A DNA stretch of 21,194 bases from CAG-698 sp964385755 (GTDB lineage: Bacteria; Bacillota_I; Bacilli_A; ML615J-28; CAG-698), in assembly GCA_964385755.1 (NCBI GenBank), contig CAYLPZ010000025.1:1-21194 (forward strand). The letters run 5' to 3'. Positions within the stretch are counted from its first letter, which is position 1; every line of letters starts with the position of its first letter. The translations under genes and the position numbers were made by a program. Below, in pieces: positions 1 through 8,887 of the stretch. The notes beneath the pieces are model-generated. The model did no database searches. It was not told where the DNA came from and was given only the letters and a program-made list of their open reading frames with translations.

Positions 1-44
1 AATTTGCATTTTTTATAAAAAAAATATATAATATAATGCAAATT
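1..44. repeat. 10-bp perfect inverted repeat with AT-only loop
   Basis: AATTTGCATT at 1-10 is the exact reverse complement of AATGCAAATT at 35-44, with a loop made only of A and T. No clear T-run follows the plus-strand stem, so it is not a convincing terminator. It could be the end of a feature that begins outside the window. The rest of 1-284 is AT-rich, and I see no gene or convincing promoter in it. Confidence 0.4.
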
Positions 45-284
45 ATAAATTGTTACTTTTATGGATATACATGTGTTCATTAATTTTAATCATTTCATTA
101 CTATTATGATTTATAAAATTATATAATAAGGTTTAGATAGAAGTGACATTAATAGTTTTATATACTAAATTATTAAAAGTTAAAATTATTTTTCAATCAT
201 ATGCAAAGGCATTATTAAATGTTATCAAAAAGATAATAAAAATTAACTAAAAAAGTGAAGAAAAAAGTAATTATTAGCTTTTAT

Positions 285-296
285 AAAGGAAGTGAT
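285..296 (+). promoter_or_regulatory. Extended Shine-Dalgarno that sets the start at 304
   Basis: AAAGGAAGTGAT matches the long anti-16S complement AAAGGAGGTGAT with one mismatch. It lies 7 nt before GTG 304. An upstream in-frame GTG at 292 falls inside this site and is therefore unlikely to be the start. Confidence 0.6.
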
Positions 297-303
297 TAAT
301 AAC

Positions 304-753
304 GTGAATGTTTTATTTATCCTATATCTGTTATCAGGTATAACGATATCCAAATATCTTAATAAAAAGAAAAGATTTGTTGCTAATACAATATATTTGT
401 TATCTTATTCTATTGTTTTATTACTATATTTATTCATGTCTGATGATAAGATATTTAGTTTTATAGCTAAAATGCTTACACCTACAAATACTTATTATTT
501 TATTAAACTAACATTAAACAATATTGAATATATTTTTATGTATTTATTTTATATTTCTATTGTAACTATAATTCAATTATTTATTTCCCTATATTTAATT
601 TGTAAAAAAATAGAGGACTATCGTTACAAAAATGCAAATGGAGATATAACTTTTAAATACAAAAAGTACATAGAAATATTTGTTAAGAAGACAAAAGATA
701 AATACCTTTCTGTAGATAAAGTATTTATTAATTATTGTAGAATAATAAATTGA
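304..753 (+). CDS. Small membrane protein of unknown function
   Basis: I do not recognise this 149-residue protein. It has three hydrophobic stretches that look like membrane segments, at about residues 2-17, 27-45 and 76-100. The first two are separated by a basic patch (KYLNKKKR). The last 45 or so residues are polar, Lys-rich and probably cytoplasmic. The start is GTG 304, chosen for its spacing to the extended ribosome site at 285-296. The gene ends in TGA 53 nt before the prepilin-like gene, with no terminator between them, so the two are probably co-transcribed. That makes a partner role for the prepilin possible, such as anchoring or assembly, but this rests on position only. It does not resemble PilD-type peptidases, because no paired Asp motifs are visible. 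Confidence 0.65.
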   Translation: MNVLFILYLLSGITISKYLNKKKRFVANTIYLLSYSIVLLLYLFMSDDKIFSFIAKMLTPTNTYYFIKLTLNNIEYIFMYLFYISIVTIIQLFISLYLICKKIEDYRYKNANGDITFKYKKYIEIFVKKTKDKYLSVDKVFINYCRIIN

Positions 754-806
754 TTTATTTTTTCTTCTCACATTTAAAAAATATAAATAAAAGGAAAGGA
801 AAAATA

Positions 807-2432
807 ATGAAAAGAATAAATAAAAAAGGTTTTACAATTGTTGAACTTGTTATAGTTATAGCAGTTATTGCTATCTTAGCAGGTGTATTAATTCCAACAT
901 TCACAGGTTTAATTAGAAAGGCAAATGTATCAAGTGATACACAACTAGTAAGAAACTTAAATACTGCATTAACTACTGATGCTGCTTTAAATGGTAAACA
1001 TGAAACTATGCAAGATGTATTAGATGGTGTTTCTGAATATGGTTTTGATTTAGCTAAGATAATGAATACAAAAGTAACAGAGAACACTGTTTTATGGGAT
1101 AGTGAAAATGATATTTTCTGTTATTTAAATAATGGAGAAGTAACATATATACCTAATTCAACTGATGGTACATTATTACCAGCAAACGATTATAGATTAT
1201 GGAAGATTTATGCTTCAGCAGAAAAAGAATTAGTAGAAGGTACTTCTGAAAAATACTCAGCTTATTTAACTGGTGAAGGATGGGAACAAGAAATCACTGT
1301 AAATAGTAAAGGATTAGATGTAGGTACATCAACAGGTATTAAAACTATTAATTATAGAAGCGATAATAATAATAAAGTTTCAATTTGTACTAACGATACA
1401 ATTGAAAAACTTTGTATTGAAGCTGAACTAGCATCTGTAAATCACTATGGTGATATCCAACATGTTAATATAATAAAAGTGGCTCCTCAATCTTATCATG
1501 AATATGGTAAAGCAGGTTATGTAGAAATTGCTTCAGGTAGATTTGTTGTAGAAGCAAATGCAAAAGTTATTGCTTTAGTTGGTACAACTGCTAATGTAAC
1601 AGTTAAAGCTGAAGCAAATGCAACTATTGATAAAGCATTTTCAACAGTAGAAAATCTAAATACAACTGGAAATGTTGCTCTTGAAACTAAAGTATTTACA
1701 GAAGCAGAAAAAAATGAACTACAAAATAATGCTGAAGCACAAATTATTAATGCTGTAGCTGTAAATGGTGTTTACTATAAGACAGTAAAAGCTGCTTTTG
1801 ATGAAGTTGCAAGCAAATTTGGTCAAGGACAATTAATTGATGAAGATTGTACAATTACTCTTTATAAAAATATTAACGAAAATGGTATAGTAGTAAAAAG
1901 TGGAGTTACTGTTATTTTCGATCTAAACGGTTATACTTATAATGTTGTTGGAACAGTAGGTTCTGAAAATACAACTACTAATGGTTTCCAATTAAATAAG
2001 GGTGCTGATGTTACTTTTAAAAATGGTACTTTAACATCATCAAAAGCACTAATTCTAGCACAAAATTACTGTAACTTAACACTTGAAAATATGATTTTGG
2101 ATGGAAGTGGATCCTATACTTTATCTAATAATAATGGAAATGTCATAATTAAAGATTCAACAATAATTGCAAAAGAAAATTGTTATGCATTCGATGTTTG
2201 TAGTTTTGGTGGTTATACAGGACCAAATATTACTGTTCAAAATAGTATAATTGAGGGAAATATTGAATTTTCTTATTATGACTCTGCTAGTGTAGAGAAT
2301 ATGTGTTTAACACTTAAACCAGGAACAACTATTAATGGAACTATTTTTATTATAAATGAAGCAGTAGATGGTAAATTAATTAATGAATCTGGAAAAGAAT
2401 TAACTATAGTAAAATCTTATTTAAATCAATAA
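807..2432 (+). CDS. Type IV prepilin-like protein with a probable beta-helix body
   Basis: The 541-residue protein begins with a textbook class III prepilin signal. A short basic leader (MKRINKKG) is followed by FTIVEL and a 20-residue hydrophobic helix. Cleavage is expected between Gly8 and Phe9, and the +5 Glu is Glu13. ATG 807 is chosen because AAGGAAAGGA at 791-800 precedes it by 6 nt; the frame is open upstream but that part lacks the signal. After the pilin helix the sequence is acidic and Asn/Thr-rich. From about residue 340 to the end it shows short repeating beta-strand units (DVTFKNGTL, NLTLENMIL, NVIIKDSTI, NITVQNSII) typical of right-handed parallel beta-helix, pectin-lyase-like folds. 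Ordinary pilins are 120-200 residues, so this is a pilin anchor carrying a large surface domain. No pilus assembly ATPase, peptidase or platform gene is in the window. The substrate or partner is unknown. Confidence 0.85.
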   Translation: MKRINKKGFTIVELVIVIAVIAILAGVLIPTFTGLIRKANVSSDTQLVRNLNTALTTDAALNGKHETMQDVLDGVSEYGFDLAKIMNTKVTENTVLWDSENDIFCYLNNGEVTYIPNSTDGTLLPANDYRLWKIYASAEKELVEGTSEKYSAYLTGEGWEQEITVNSKGLDVGTSTGIKTINYRSDNNNKVSICTNDTIEKLCIEAELASVNHYGDIQHVNIIKVAPQSYHEYGKAGYVEIASGRFVVEANAKVIALVGTTANVTVKAEANATIDKAFSTVENLNTTGNVALETKVFTEAEKNELQNNAEAQIINAVAVNGVYYKTVKAAFDEVASKFGQGQLIDEDCTITLYKNINENGIVVKSGVTVIFDLNGYTYNVVGTVGSENTTTNGFQLNKGADVTFKNGTLTSSKALILAQNYCNLTLENMILDGSGSYTLSNNNGNVIIKDSTIIAKENCYAFDVCSFGGYTGPNITVQNSIIEGNIEFSYYDSASVENMCLTLKPGTTINGTIFIINEAVDGKLINESGKELTIVKSYLNQ

Positions 2433-2440
2433 AATTATTA

Positions 2441-2475
2441 AGGCTTTTGTGTATAAGAACATAAAAGCCTTTTTC
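2441..2475 (+). terminator. Rho-independent terminator after the prepilin gene
   Basis: AGGCTTTT at 2441-2448 pairs perfectly with AAAAGCCT at 2463-2470, and a T-run follows. It lies 8 nt after the stop of the prepilin gene. From 2476 to 2720 there is AT-rich sequence in which I see no gene. Confidence 0.85.
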
Positions 2476-2720
2476 AATAATAATTTTATATGGTTAAATA
2501 CATTATTTATTAACATGTATTATTATATTTATAGTTTCCCAATTACAAATTAAATCCTGTTGTAATATTTGATTTTTTATTAGATTTCTTAAAATCCATC
2601 TACAATAATTTACTTCTATATTTATTATTGAGTAGTAAAAATATGATGTTTTGGGCATTTTTTGATTTTAATTTAATAATCTTCTAAAACAATATGTATT
2701 ATGATTACTAAATAGATTTT

Positions 2721-2750
2721 AAAAAGACTGTGGAAATCCCACAGTCTATT
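2721..2750 (-). terminator. Terminator of the thrS-CPBP-TPR operon, possibly bidirectional
   Basis: AGACTGTGG at 2725-2733 pairs perfectly with CCACAGTCT at 2739-2747 around a 5-nt loop. Reading the minus strand, TTTTT follows. On the plus strand ATTTTTT follows, so it may stop both directions. The TAG stop of the TPR gene lies inside the stem. Confidence 0.85.
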
Positions 2751-3693
2751 TTTTATATTCATTTATCAATTCTTGACATTCCTTTGTTTGTTTAAAATCA
2801 TCTACTTCTTTATCTAAAAGTAAGTAGTCATAGATTTTTTCATTCATCATTATTGATAGTTTGAATGCTTCTTTAGCTTTTTGATAGTCTTTTTCTAAAC
2901 ACTCAACACAGGCAATGTTATAGTAAATTGATGCTTTCTTCTTTTCTTTTTCTGTTATATCAAGAAATTCAGTGCCTTCAGTTTGTTTTATCGCTTCAAG
3001 ATAATATTTTTTGCTTTGATTATAATCTTTATGATCTTTATAATATACTCCTAGATTGAAATATATTTCATAGTGAGGATTATCACACTCTAGTTCTTTA
3101 AGATAATACTTTAGCTGATTTTCACTATCATTAAGTTTACCATAAATTACTCCAAGGTTATAACATGCTCTGCTTTCATAAGGATTTGACTTATGTGCTT
3201 TTTGTGTGTAGTATAAAGCTTTTTCTAGGTCATTTTCTTCTTCATAAATAGATCCTAGATTTAAGTTACTAAAGAATTCATTTTCATTTAATTCTAATGC
3301 CTTTTGATAATATTCTTTAGCTCTTTTTATATCACCTAATAAATCATAGTTATAACCAACTTTAAAGAAGATGTCATCAGATTCATAACCTAATTCAATA
3401 GATTTTAAGTACGATTCTTGCGCATTTTCATACTCTTCTAGGTACTCGTAATATAGTCCTTTATAAAAGTGTGGAAGGAAGTTTTCTTCATCTAATGAAA
3501 TTATCGTATCAATTACCTTTTCAGCTCTTGCCTGGTTTTGTCCATATAATAAACATATAGCATAGTCAAGCAAATCTTCTATCTCTTCGCTTATTTGAAA
3601 AGCTTCTTCATAACATTTTATAGCTTCTTCCCAGTTATTTATACTTCCATTTTCTCTGGCTTTTTCGATTAAATTTTCGTATGTATTATGCAT
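2746..3693 (-). CDS. Tetratricopeptide-repeat (TPR) protein
   Basis: This is a 315-residue, acidic, all-helical protein built of about eight 34-residue TPR units. Clear ones include A-x-E-Y-Y-Q-K-A-L-E-L-N-E and NLGSIYEEENDLEKALYY. No signal peptide, membrane segment or catalytic domain is visible, so it is probably a cytoplasmic scaffold that binds protein partners. The start is taken as ATG 3693, which overlaps the last 8 nt of the upstream CPBP gene and suggests translational coupling. A TTG two codons earlier is also possible. The last repeats are followed by a short helical tail, and the stop codon sits inside the terminator stem. TPR proteins are too general for a function to be assigned. 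The coupling to a membrane protease gene hints that they may act together, which is inference. Confidence 0.85.
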   Translation of the reverse strand: MHNTYENLIEKARENGSINNWEEAIKCYEEAFQISEEIEDLLDYAICLLYGQNQARAEKVIDTIISLDEENFLPHFYKGLYYEYLEEYENAQESYLKSIELGYESDDIFFKVGYNYDLLGDIKRAKEYYQKALELNENEFFSNLNLGSIYEEENDLEKALYYTQKAHKSNPYESRACYNLGVIYGKLNDSENQLKYYLKELECDNPHYEIYFNLGVYYKDHKDYNQSKKYYLEAIKQTEGTEFLDITEKEKKKASIYYNIACVECLEKDYQKAKEAFKLSIMMNEKIYDYLLLDKEVDDFKQTKECQELINEYKK

Positions 3694-4528
3694 TACCAAA
3701 TATCAATAATATATATGCGATTGCAACAATTGCATTATTTATCATATGAACTACAATTGATGTAACTATATTATTCCTTGTAAAATGATAAGATAAACAT
3801 AGTGGTAAAGCTAGAGCAATATACTGGAAGATATATTTAATGTTTTGGCAATCAGAAACATGAATTAATGCGAAAATGATTGTAGATATTCCCACCGCAA
3901 TCAAAGGGTTAATCTTAAATGTTTTTTCAAATGAATCAATCATTAATTTTCTAAAGATAAATTCTTCTACAATTGGTGCTAATATGACAACTGAAAACGT
4001 CATAAGCCAAATTCCTTTTGAATCCATCATTAAAGCAATTGTATTTTCGTTATCACTACTTCCACCTACTCCTAGCTTTTCATAGATAATAGTAACTATA
4101 AATGCTAAAGCGTACATCGAAACAGCTGCTATAGCAATTGTAAGAATAAATCTAATTGGCTCTTTTTTTATTTTTTGAAAATCTTCTTTTAACTCTTTTC
4201 CTAAGCATGCGAAAATAAAGATAATGCTTGGAATGTATGAAGCAAACTGATTAACAGTTGCTATTACTTTCGCATGTTCAAACATTACAGGATTTTCGCT
4301 AAAGAAAGCTTGAATGATATCACAAGTCAATTCTCCATTTTCAGTTAATGTTTTGCTGTAAAAGTTTGCAAAATATGAAAGTAGTTTAGCAAATGTTTCA
4401 TAATCATAGCTATACTTTGCTTTCGCAAACACATAAGCGGTTAAAATACCAATAAATGAGCCAACTAATAATGTGAAAACAGCACCAATTAAATAGAATA
4501 TATATTTATGTTTTTTTAATATATCCAT
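3686..4528 (-). CDS. CPBP-family intramembrane glutamic endopeptidase (CAAX-protease-like)
   Basis: This 280-residue polytopic membrane protein has the three signature motifs of the CPBP (CAAX protease and bacteriocin-processing) family. They are EExxxR at Glu188-Glu189-Arg193 in the stretch APIVEEFIFRKLM, FxxxH at Phe219-His223, and HxxxN at His261-Asn265. Hydrophobic segments lie near residues 10-34, 95-109, 126-150, 175-190, 207-223, 233-247 and 255-277. Family members cleave within membranes or act in bacteriocin self-immunity and anti-phage roles; the substrate here is unknown. ATG 4528 lies 13 nt downstream of the thrS stop, and the 3' end overlaps the TPR gene. Both features indicate co-transcription with thrS from the T-box-controlled promoter unless there is an internal promoter, which I cannot see. 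All motif residues are present, so it is probably active. Confidence 0.88.
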   Translation of the reverse strand: MDILKKHKYIFYLIGAVFTLLVGSFIGILTAYVFAKAKYSYDYETFAKLLSYFANFYSKTLTENGELTCDIIQAFFSENPVMFEHAKVIATVNQFASYIPSIIFIFACLGKELKEDFQKIKKEPIRFILTIAIAAVSMYALAFIVTIIYEKLGVGGSSDNENTIALMMDSKGIWLMTFSVVILAPIVEEFIFRKLMIDSFEKTFKINPLIAVGISTIIFALIHVSDCQNIKYIFQYIALALPLCLSYHFTRNNIVTSIVVHMINNAIVAIAYILLIFGNA

Positions 4529-4541
4529 TACTTAATTCCGT

Positions 4542-6446
4542 TTATTTTAAATTCTTTACTTTTTCAGTGATTAAAGCAACAAATTCATCAATTGAAACTG
4601 TTGTTTGTGCTTGTTTTCCATACTCACGATATGTGATTAAATTATCTTTAACTTCATTATCACCAACTACTAATTGATATGGAATCTTCTTTGTTTGTGA
4701 TTCACGAATCTTATATCCTAGTTTTTCATCGCGATCATCAATTTCACTTCTAATATCCTCTTTATCAAATAATTGTTTTAATTTCTTAACATATTCTAAA
4801 TGATATTCATTATTAACAGGAATCAATTCAACTTGGACAGGTGAAAGCCATGTTGGGAATGCTCCACCATAGTTTTCAATAATAATACCAATAAAGCGCT
4901 CTAACGAACCAAAGCATGCACGATGAATCATAACTGGAGTTTTCTTCTTACCGTCTTCACCAATGTATGTACAGTTAAATCTTCCTGGTAGTTGCATATC
5001 TAGTTGCACTGTACCACATTGCCAAATACGATTCATTGAGTCACGAAGTTTGAAGTCTAATTTTGGACCATAAAATGCACCATCACCAGGATTAATCTTA
5101 AACTTATGGCCAGTTGCAAGGCAAGCTTTCTTTAAAGCTTCTTCTGCTTCATCCCATACACTTACTTCACCAATAAAGTTATCTTCAGGTCTTGTTGAAA
5201 GTTCTATGCTATAATCAAGGCCAAAGATTGAATATACATGATCATATAAATCTAATATTCTAGCAACTTCATCGCCTATTTGATCTTCACGAAGAAGAAT
5301 ATGAGCATCATCTTGTGTAAAACCACGTACTCTAAATAAACCATTTAAAGCACCACTTGCTTCATATCTATGAACATTACCAAGTTCTGCATAACGAAGT
5401 GGTAAGTCTTTATATGAATGAAGTTCGTTATTATAAACTAAGATTGCGCCGGGACAATTCATTGGTTTGATTGCATATGTTCCATCTTCTACTTCAATTG
5501 TGAACATATCATCTTTATAGTGATCCCAGTGGCCTGATGTTTCCCATAATTGTCTATTAAGCATTATTGGAGTATTAATTACTTTATAGCCTCTTTCATA
5601 GTGTAATTTTAGCCAGAAGTTTTCTAAAGTTCTTCTTAATGTATAACCATTTGGAAGCCAGAATGGAAGGCCAGGTCCAAAGTCACTAAGCATAAATAAA
5701 CCTAATTCTTTACCAAGACGACGATGATCTCTTTTCTTTCTTTCTTCTAAAATATGTAAATGGTTCTTTAGACTTTCTTCATCCATAAAGCATGTACCAT
5801 AGATGCGTTGTAATTGTGCACGTTTACTATCTCCACGCCAGTAAGCACCACTAATACTTAATAGTTTAAAGTTCTTAAGCCATTTTGTATTATTAACGTG
5901 AGGTCCTCTACAAAAATCTGTAAATGCTCCTTGTGAATATATTGTAATTTGTTCGCCTTCAGGTAATTCATTAATTAATTCTGTTTTAAGTGGATCATTT
6001 TTAAAGACTTCTAAAGCTTCTTCTTTAGATACTTCTTTTCTAACAATTTCTACTCCCCCAGCAACTAAAGCTGCCATTTTCTTTTCAATTTTTGGTAGGT
6101 CTTCTTCACTTAACTTAACATCACCTAAGTCCATATCGTAATAAAATCCTTCTTCAATTGCAGGTCCTACACCAAAATGAGCTTGTGGGTATAATTCAAT
6201 AATCGCATTTGCTAAAAGATGCGCACATGAATGGTTAGCAACAGAAATAAGTTCAGGATTCTCTTTGAAGATTAATTCTAAAGTAGCATCTTCACAAATT
6301 GGTCTAGTTAAATCATAAAATGCACCATTTACTTTCGCAATAACGCTTTTCTTAGCTAAACTAGAAGATATGCTTTGTGCAATCTCTAAAGCACTAACTC
6401 CTTTTTCAAATTCTTTCACGCTTCCATCTAAAAATGTAATTTTCAT
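4542..6446 (-). CDS. thrS: Threonyl-tRNA synthetase
   Basis: The enzyme charges tRNA-Thr with threonine using ATP in the cytoplasm. The 634-residue length is normal for bacterial ThrRS. Domains in order are an N-terminal TGS domain (about 1-62), the editing domain with HSCAH at 72-76 and CRGPH at 179-183, the class II catalytic core (about 240-530), and a C-terminal anticodon-binding domain (about 535-634). The zinc and threonine ligands are all visible: Cys331 in MNCPGAI, His382 in TQDDAHIL, and His508 in MIHRACFGS. ATG 6446 follows the ribosome site AGAGAGG at good spacing. The gene lies directly behind a T-box leader that reads uncharged tRNA-Thr, so expression rises in threonine starvation. 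Two genes follow within 13 nt and with an overlap. Confidence 0.98.
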   Translation of the reverse strand: MKITFLDGSVKEFEKGVSALEIAQSISSSLAKKSVIAKVNGAFYDLTRPICEDATLELIFKENPELISVANHSCAHLLANAIIELYPQAHFGVGPAIEEGFYYDMDLGDVKLSEEDLPKIEKKMAALVAGGVEIVRKEVSKEEALEVFKNDPLKTELINELPEGEQITIYSQGAFTDFCRGPHVNNTKWLKNFKLLSISGAYWRGDSKRAQLQRIYGTCFMDEESLKNHLHILEERKKRDHRRLGKELGLFMLSDFGPGLPFWLPNGYTLRRTLENFWLKLHYERGYKVINTPIMLNRQLWETSGHWDHYKDDMFTIEVEDGTYAIKPMNCPGAILVYNNELHSYKDLPLRYAELGNVHRYEASGALNGLFRVRGFTQDDAHILLREDQIGDEVARILDLYDHVYSIFGLDYSIELSTRPEDNFIGEVSVWDEAEEALKKACLATGHKFKINPGDGAFYGPKLDFKLRDSMNRIWQCGTVQLDMQLPGRFNCTYIGEDGKKKTPVMIHRACFGSLERFIGIIIENYGGAFPTWLSPVQVELIPVNNEYHLEYVKKLKQLFDKEDIRSEIDDRDEKLGYKIRESQTKKIPYQLVVGDNEVKDNLITYREYGKQAQTTVSIDEFVALITEKVKNLK

Positions 6447-6489
6447 ATATTTTTTACCTCTCTATTTTTCTAATTTATATTTTTGCATT

Positions 6490-6724
6490 AAAAATGCCCT
6501 TTACATCTAAAACTAGATCTGTAAAGGACGAATTAACGCGGTACCACCTTTATTCACAAAAACAAACAATGTTTTTTGTGCTCTTTATTTTCTTTAACGC
6601 AGAAAATACGTACTTTATTAAAGTCACTTAGGTGAGAGTAACTAACTTTCTAGTATTAGCATATCACACCACCTATGCCTCTCTTTAAATACTATTGAAA
6701 GTAATCATATTCACCTTCATCGTT
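6490..6724 (-). promoter_or_regulatory. T-box riboswitch leader of thrS (tRNA-Thr sensing)
   Basis: On the minus strand the near-universal T-box core GGTGGTACCGCG lies at about 6535-6550 and is followed by the CGTCCTTT segment. This core pairs with the uncharged tRNA acceptor end in the antiterminator. The competing terminator hairpin (6498-6527, CCTTTACA against TGTAAAGG) ends in a short T-run near 6490. Upstream, stem I carries AGAGAGG and the GGTGGTGTGA loop segment. GGTGA pairs with TCACC, and ACTTTC pairs with GAAAGT. Between these helices the loop contains ACT at 6639-6637, a threonine codon that fits as the specifier. The role follows the established T-box mechanism; the specifier assignment is from hand folding. 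Confidence 0.93.
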
Positions 6725-6730
6725 TTATTT

Positions 6731-6736
6731 ATTATA
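6731..6736 (-). promoter_or_regulatory. Probable -10 box for thrS/T-box transcript
   Basis: A perfect TATAAT on the minus strand lies just upstream of stem I of the T-box. The -35 region at 17-nt spacing is poor (TATTAT). No clear terminator separates dnaI from this point, so some thrS transcripts may also come from read-through. Confidence 0.6.
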
Positions 6737-6782
6737 CTCTTATTTTGCAAAAAATAATAGTATTTTTTTTATTTAAATCATT

Positions 6783-7628
6783 TTATTCACGATAATTTTT
6801 ACCTGATAGTTCACATTCATTCATTAAACATTTAATACGTTCAATTAAACCATTTGCTTTTATTTGATCACTACCTTGATTTGTATATGCTAAATGATTT
6901 ACTAAATTTGGATAATTATGATTTGAAGTCATAAATACTGGAAGATAATTATCCATACGATATTGTAATACTGGTCCTAAAATCTCATCACGAACGTATG
7001 GGTTATTTGCTTCTCTACCAACATCATCTAAAATTAACACTTCACAAGTTTTAAGTCTTCTGACAAGTGAAGAAAAATCTTCACTACCCATAAGTGTCAT
7101 AACATCACGAGTAAGATCAGGATAACCTCTATAATAAACGTCTACTTTTGCTTTTATTAATGTTAAAGCAAACTTCTTTAGAATTGCACTTTTTCCAACG
7201 CCACAATTACCCCAAAGGTATATTCCTTTTGCTTTTTCTTTTTTTAGATATTTTTCTTTAAATTCATTAAGCATTAATAGTACTTTTGTTCGTTCTTTTG
7301 TGCAGTTAATATCAATATCATCAACTAATGGATTTATATCTCCACAATCATCTTCTATTTCTGTTTTTGCAAACATACATTTTTCAAATGATACTATAAA
7401 TTTATTTGTATATCTAATTTGTGGACTCTTATATTGGCTAAGGGATATACATTTTCCATTTTTCAAACATCTATCACACGCGTCTTTACACTCGATGAAA
7501 GTAGTAAGCGTAGAAAGTGAATCAACAATTTGTTCATTTGTTAGTTTTTCTTTTTCACAAATATTCTTAATTTCATTATTTGTTTTAACATATTTTACTA
7601 TATTTTCAATTATCAAGTTTTTATCCAT
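6783..7628 (-). CDS. dnaI: Primosomal helicase loader DnaI (AAA+ ATPase)
   Basis: DnaI loads the replicative helicase at the origin and at restarted forks, together with DnaB and DnaD in Firmicutes. The 281-residue protein has a Cys-rich N-terminal zinc module (Cys47, Cys51, Cys54, Cys60 and Cys84 visible), as in Bacillus DnaI. A AAA+ domain follows, with Walker A GNCGVGKS at 140-147, Walker B VLILDD at 197-202, sensor TSN at 234-236, and a probable Arg finger near Arg264 (GLIERIKCL). ATG 7628 follows AAAGGG by 7 nt. It lies 27 nt after dnaB, the conserved dnaB-dnaI pair of Firmicutes, and is read from the promoter at 9279-9307. Confidence 0.95.
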   Translation of the reverse strand: MDKNLIIENIVKYVKTNNEIKNICEKEKLTNEQIVDSLSTLTTFIECKDACDRCLKNGKCISLSQYKSPQIRYTNKFIVSFEKCMFAKTEIEDDCGDINPLVDDIDINCTKERTKVLLMLNEFKEKYLKKEKAKGIYLWGNCGVGKSAILKKFALTLIKAKVDVYYRGYPDLTRDVMTLMGSEDFSSLVRRLKTCEVLILDDVGREANNPYVRDEILGPVLQYRMDNYLPVFMTSNHNYPNLVNHLAYTNQGSDQIKANGLIERIKCLMNECELSGKNYRE

Positions 7629-7655
7629 GAAATACCCTTTCTAAAAATATCATTA

Positions 7656-8882
7656 CTATTTACTATCAAATAATGAACTAGCAAGCTTCTTTGCTTCTTC
7701 ATCCTCTTCTTCACTTTTTTTTCTATTTTCATCTTTCATATACTCTGGAAGTTTAACATCTAAACGCTTTGGTTTATTATTATCACTATTAGTTTCATTT
7801 GTCTTCTCACGGCATAAGATAACTGCACTTTCAGCATCACTGACATTTGCTTTTTTCCAATTTATTAATACTTTTTCGATGTAATTATATGATAAGTTTT
7901 CATTTTTCTTAACACCACTTAAATGAAAAATTAGCACATTTATTACTTCTTCTTTAACACCACAAGTATCATATATCTTATTATATGTATTTATATCAAC
8001 AATACTAGCCTTGCCACCAGAAACACATTTTAACATTCCCTCAATTGAAACGCTTTTCGCAAGATTTACTATTTCTTCTTCGGTTTTAGTTAAATTATTT
8101 GTAAATGGTATAACTTCTTTAACTGGAAAAATATCTTCAGTTTTTTTATTTTGATTAATGTATGCTGCTCTTGTTTTTATATCATTAAGTGAAAAATCAT
8201 CTGTTTTTCCAACTGACCTTCTCACAGCTTCTTTCATTTCCTCTTCTGTTAAACCATATTGATAACTTATCTTTAGTATTTCTTTTTTTGTGTTTTCATC
8301 ATTTAACACATTACTTGGAATTACTCCATCAAGTAGCATAACAAAAAGTAAATAATCAAAGTTTTTATTTTTAATTTCAATATTATCTTTTATTTCATCA
8401 GGAGCTTTTACAGTTACATTTTCAAGTTTCAACTCTGTTTGATAGATTTCATCAAATGATTTAGATATATCAGTATAACCTTTTATCTTTGTTTCTTCTT
8501 TTAATCTCTCACAGACTGCATTTCCAACATTTGTTATTAATAATTTTTTTAGAAAGTCATTTTTCAAAAATCCTTTTTTTGAAAGTGGTTTTTGTAAAAC
8601 AAATATCTTCTCACCTGTTTTGTTTTCATATCTTTTGACTAAACCAAGTCCTTCAAGTTTTTCAAAACTATATTCTAAATTTGCAATAGAATCTAGGTGC
8701 AAATAATCAAGTAGTTCGTTTGTGCTAACTAAATTATTTTTATCATAATATGTATTTATTAGCATATAAAGGGCATAAGCATCAATCCCACAAAGCGGAA
8801 GATATAATTTTGCTAGAACAAAGTAATCTTCGAAAGCGTTCATGCATGGTTTAATTTGAATTTGTTCATTTAGTTTTATCAT
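7656..8882 (-). CDS. dnaB: Replication initiation and membrane-attachment protein DnaB (DnaB/DnaD family)
   Basis: This is the Firmicutes-type DnaB helicase co-loader, not the replicative helicase. The 408-residue protein has an N-terminal winged-helix-like region (about 1-115, with the stretch DYFVLAKLYLPLCGIDAYAL). A charged middle follows, then a C-terminal DnaB/DnaD domain containing the diagnostic Y-x3-I-x3-W pattern (YIEKVLINWKK). The last 40 residues are highly charged and low-complexity, as is common in the family. ATG 8882 follows AAGGA by 8 nt. It is 5 nt after an unrecognised gene and 27 nt before dnaI, so all three form one operon. Its identity rests on the C-terminal motif and on synteny with dnaI, because N-terminal conservation in this family is low. 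Confidence 0.9.
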   Translation of the reverse strand: MIKLNEQIQIKPCMNAFEDYFVLAKLYLPLCGIDAYALYMLINTYYDKNNLVSTNELLDYLHLDSIANLEYSFEKLEGLGLVKRYENKTGEKIFVLQKPLSKKGFLKNDFLKKLLITNVGNAVCERLKEETKIKGYTDISKSFDEIYQTELKLENVTVKAPDEIKDNIEIKNKNFDYLLFVMLLDGVIPSNVLNDENTKKEILKISYQYGLTEEEMKEAVRRSVGKTDDFSLNDIKTRAAYINQNKKTEDIFPVKEVIPFTNNLTKTEEEIVNLAKSVSIEGMLKCVSGGKASIVDINTYNKIYDTCGVKEEVINVLIFHLSGVKKNENLSYNYIEKVLINWKKANVSDAESAVILCREKTNETNSDNNKPKRLDVKLPEYMKDENRKKSEEEDEEAKKLASSLFDSK

Positions 8883-8887
8883 AATTA

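Noticed and set aside
1..291. Promoter for the first gene
   Set aside because: Many TATAAT-like words occur in this AT-rich stretch, but none has a matching -35 at good spacing close to the gene.
755..1087. Minus-strand open frame opposite the prepilin N-terminus
   Set aside because: It is the antisense shadow of the hydrophobic pilin helix and has no ribosome site; the plus-strand gene is clear.
6741..6782. Terminator between dnaI and the thrS leader
   Set aside because: Only a weak AATA/TATT stem is present. It is too poor to call.
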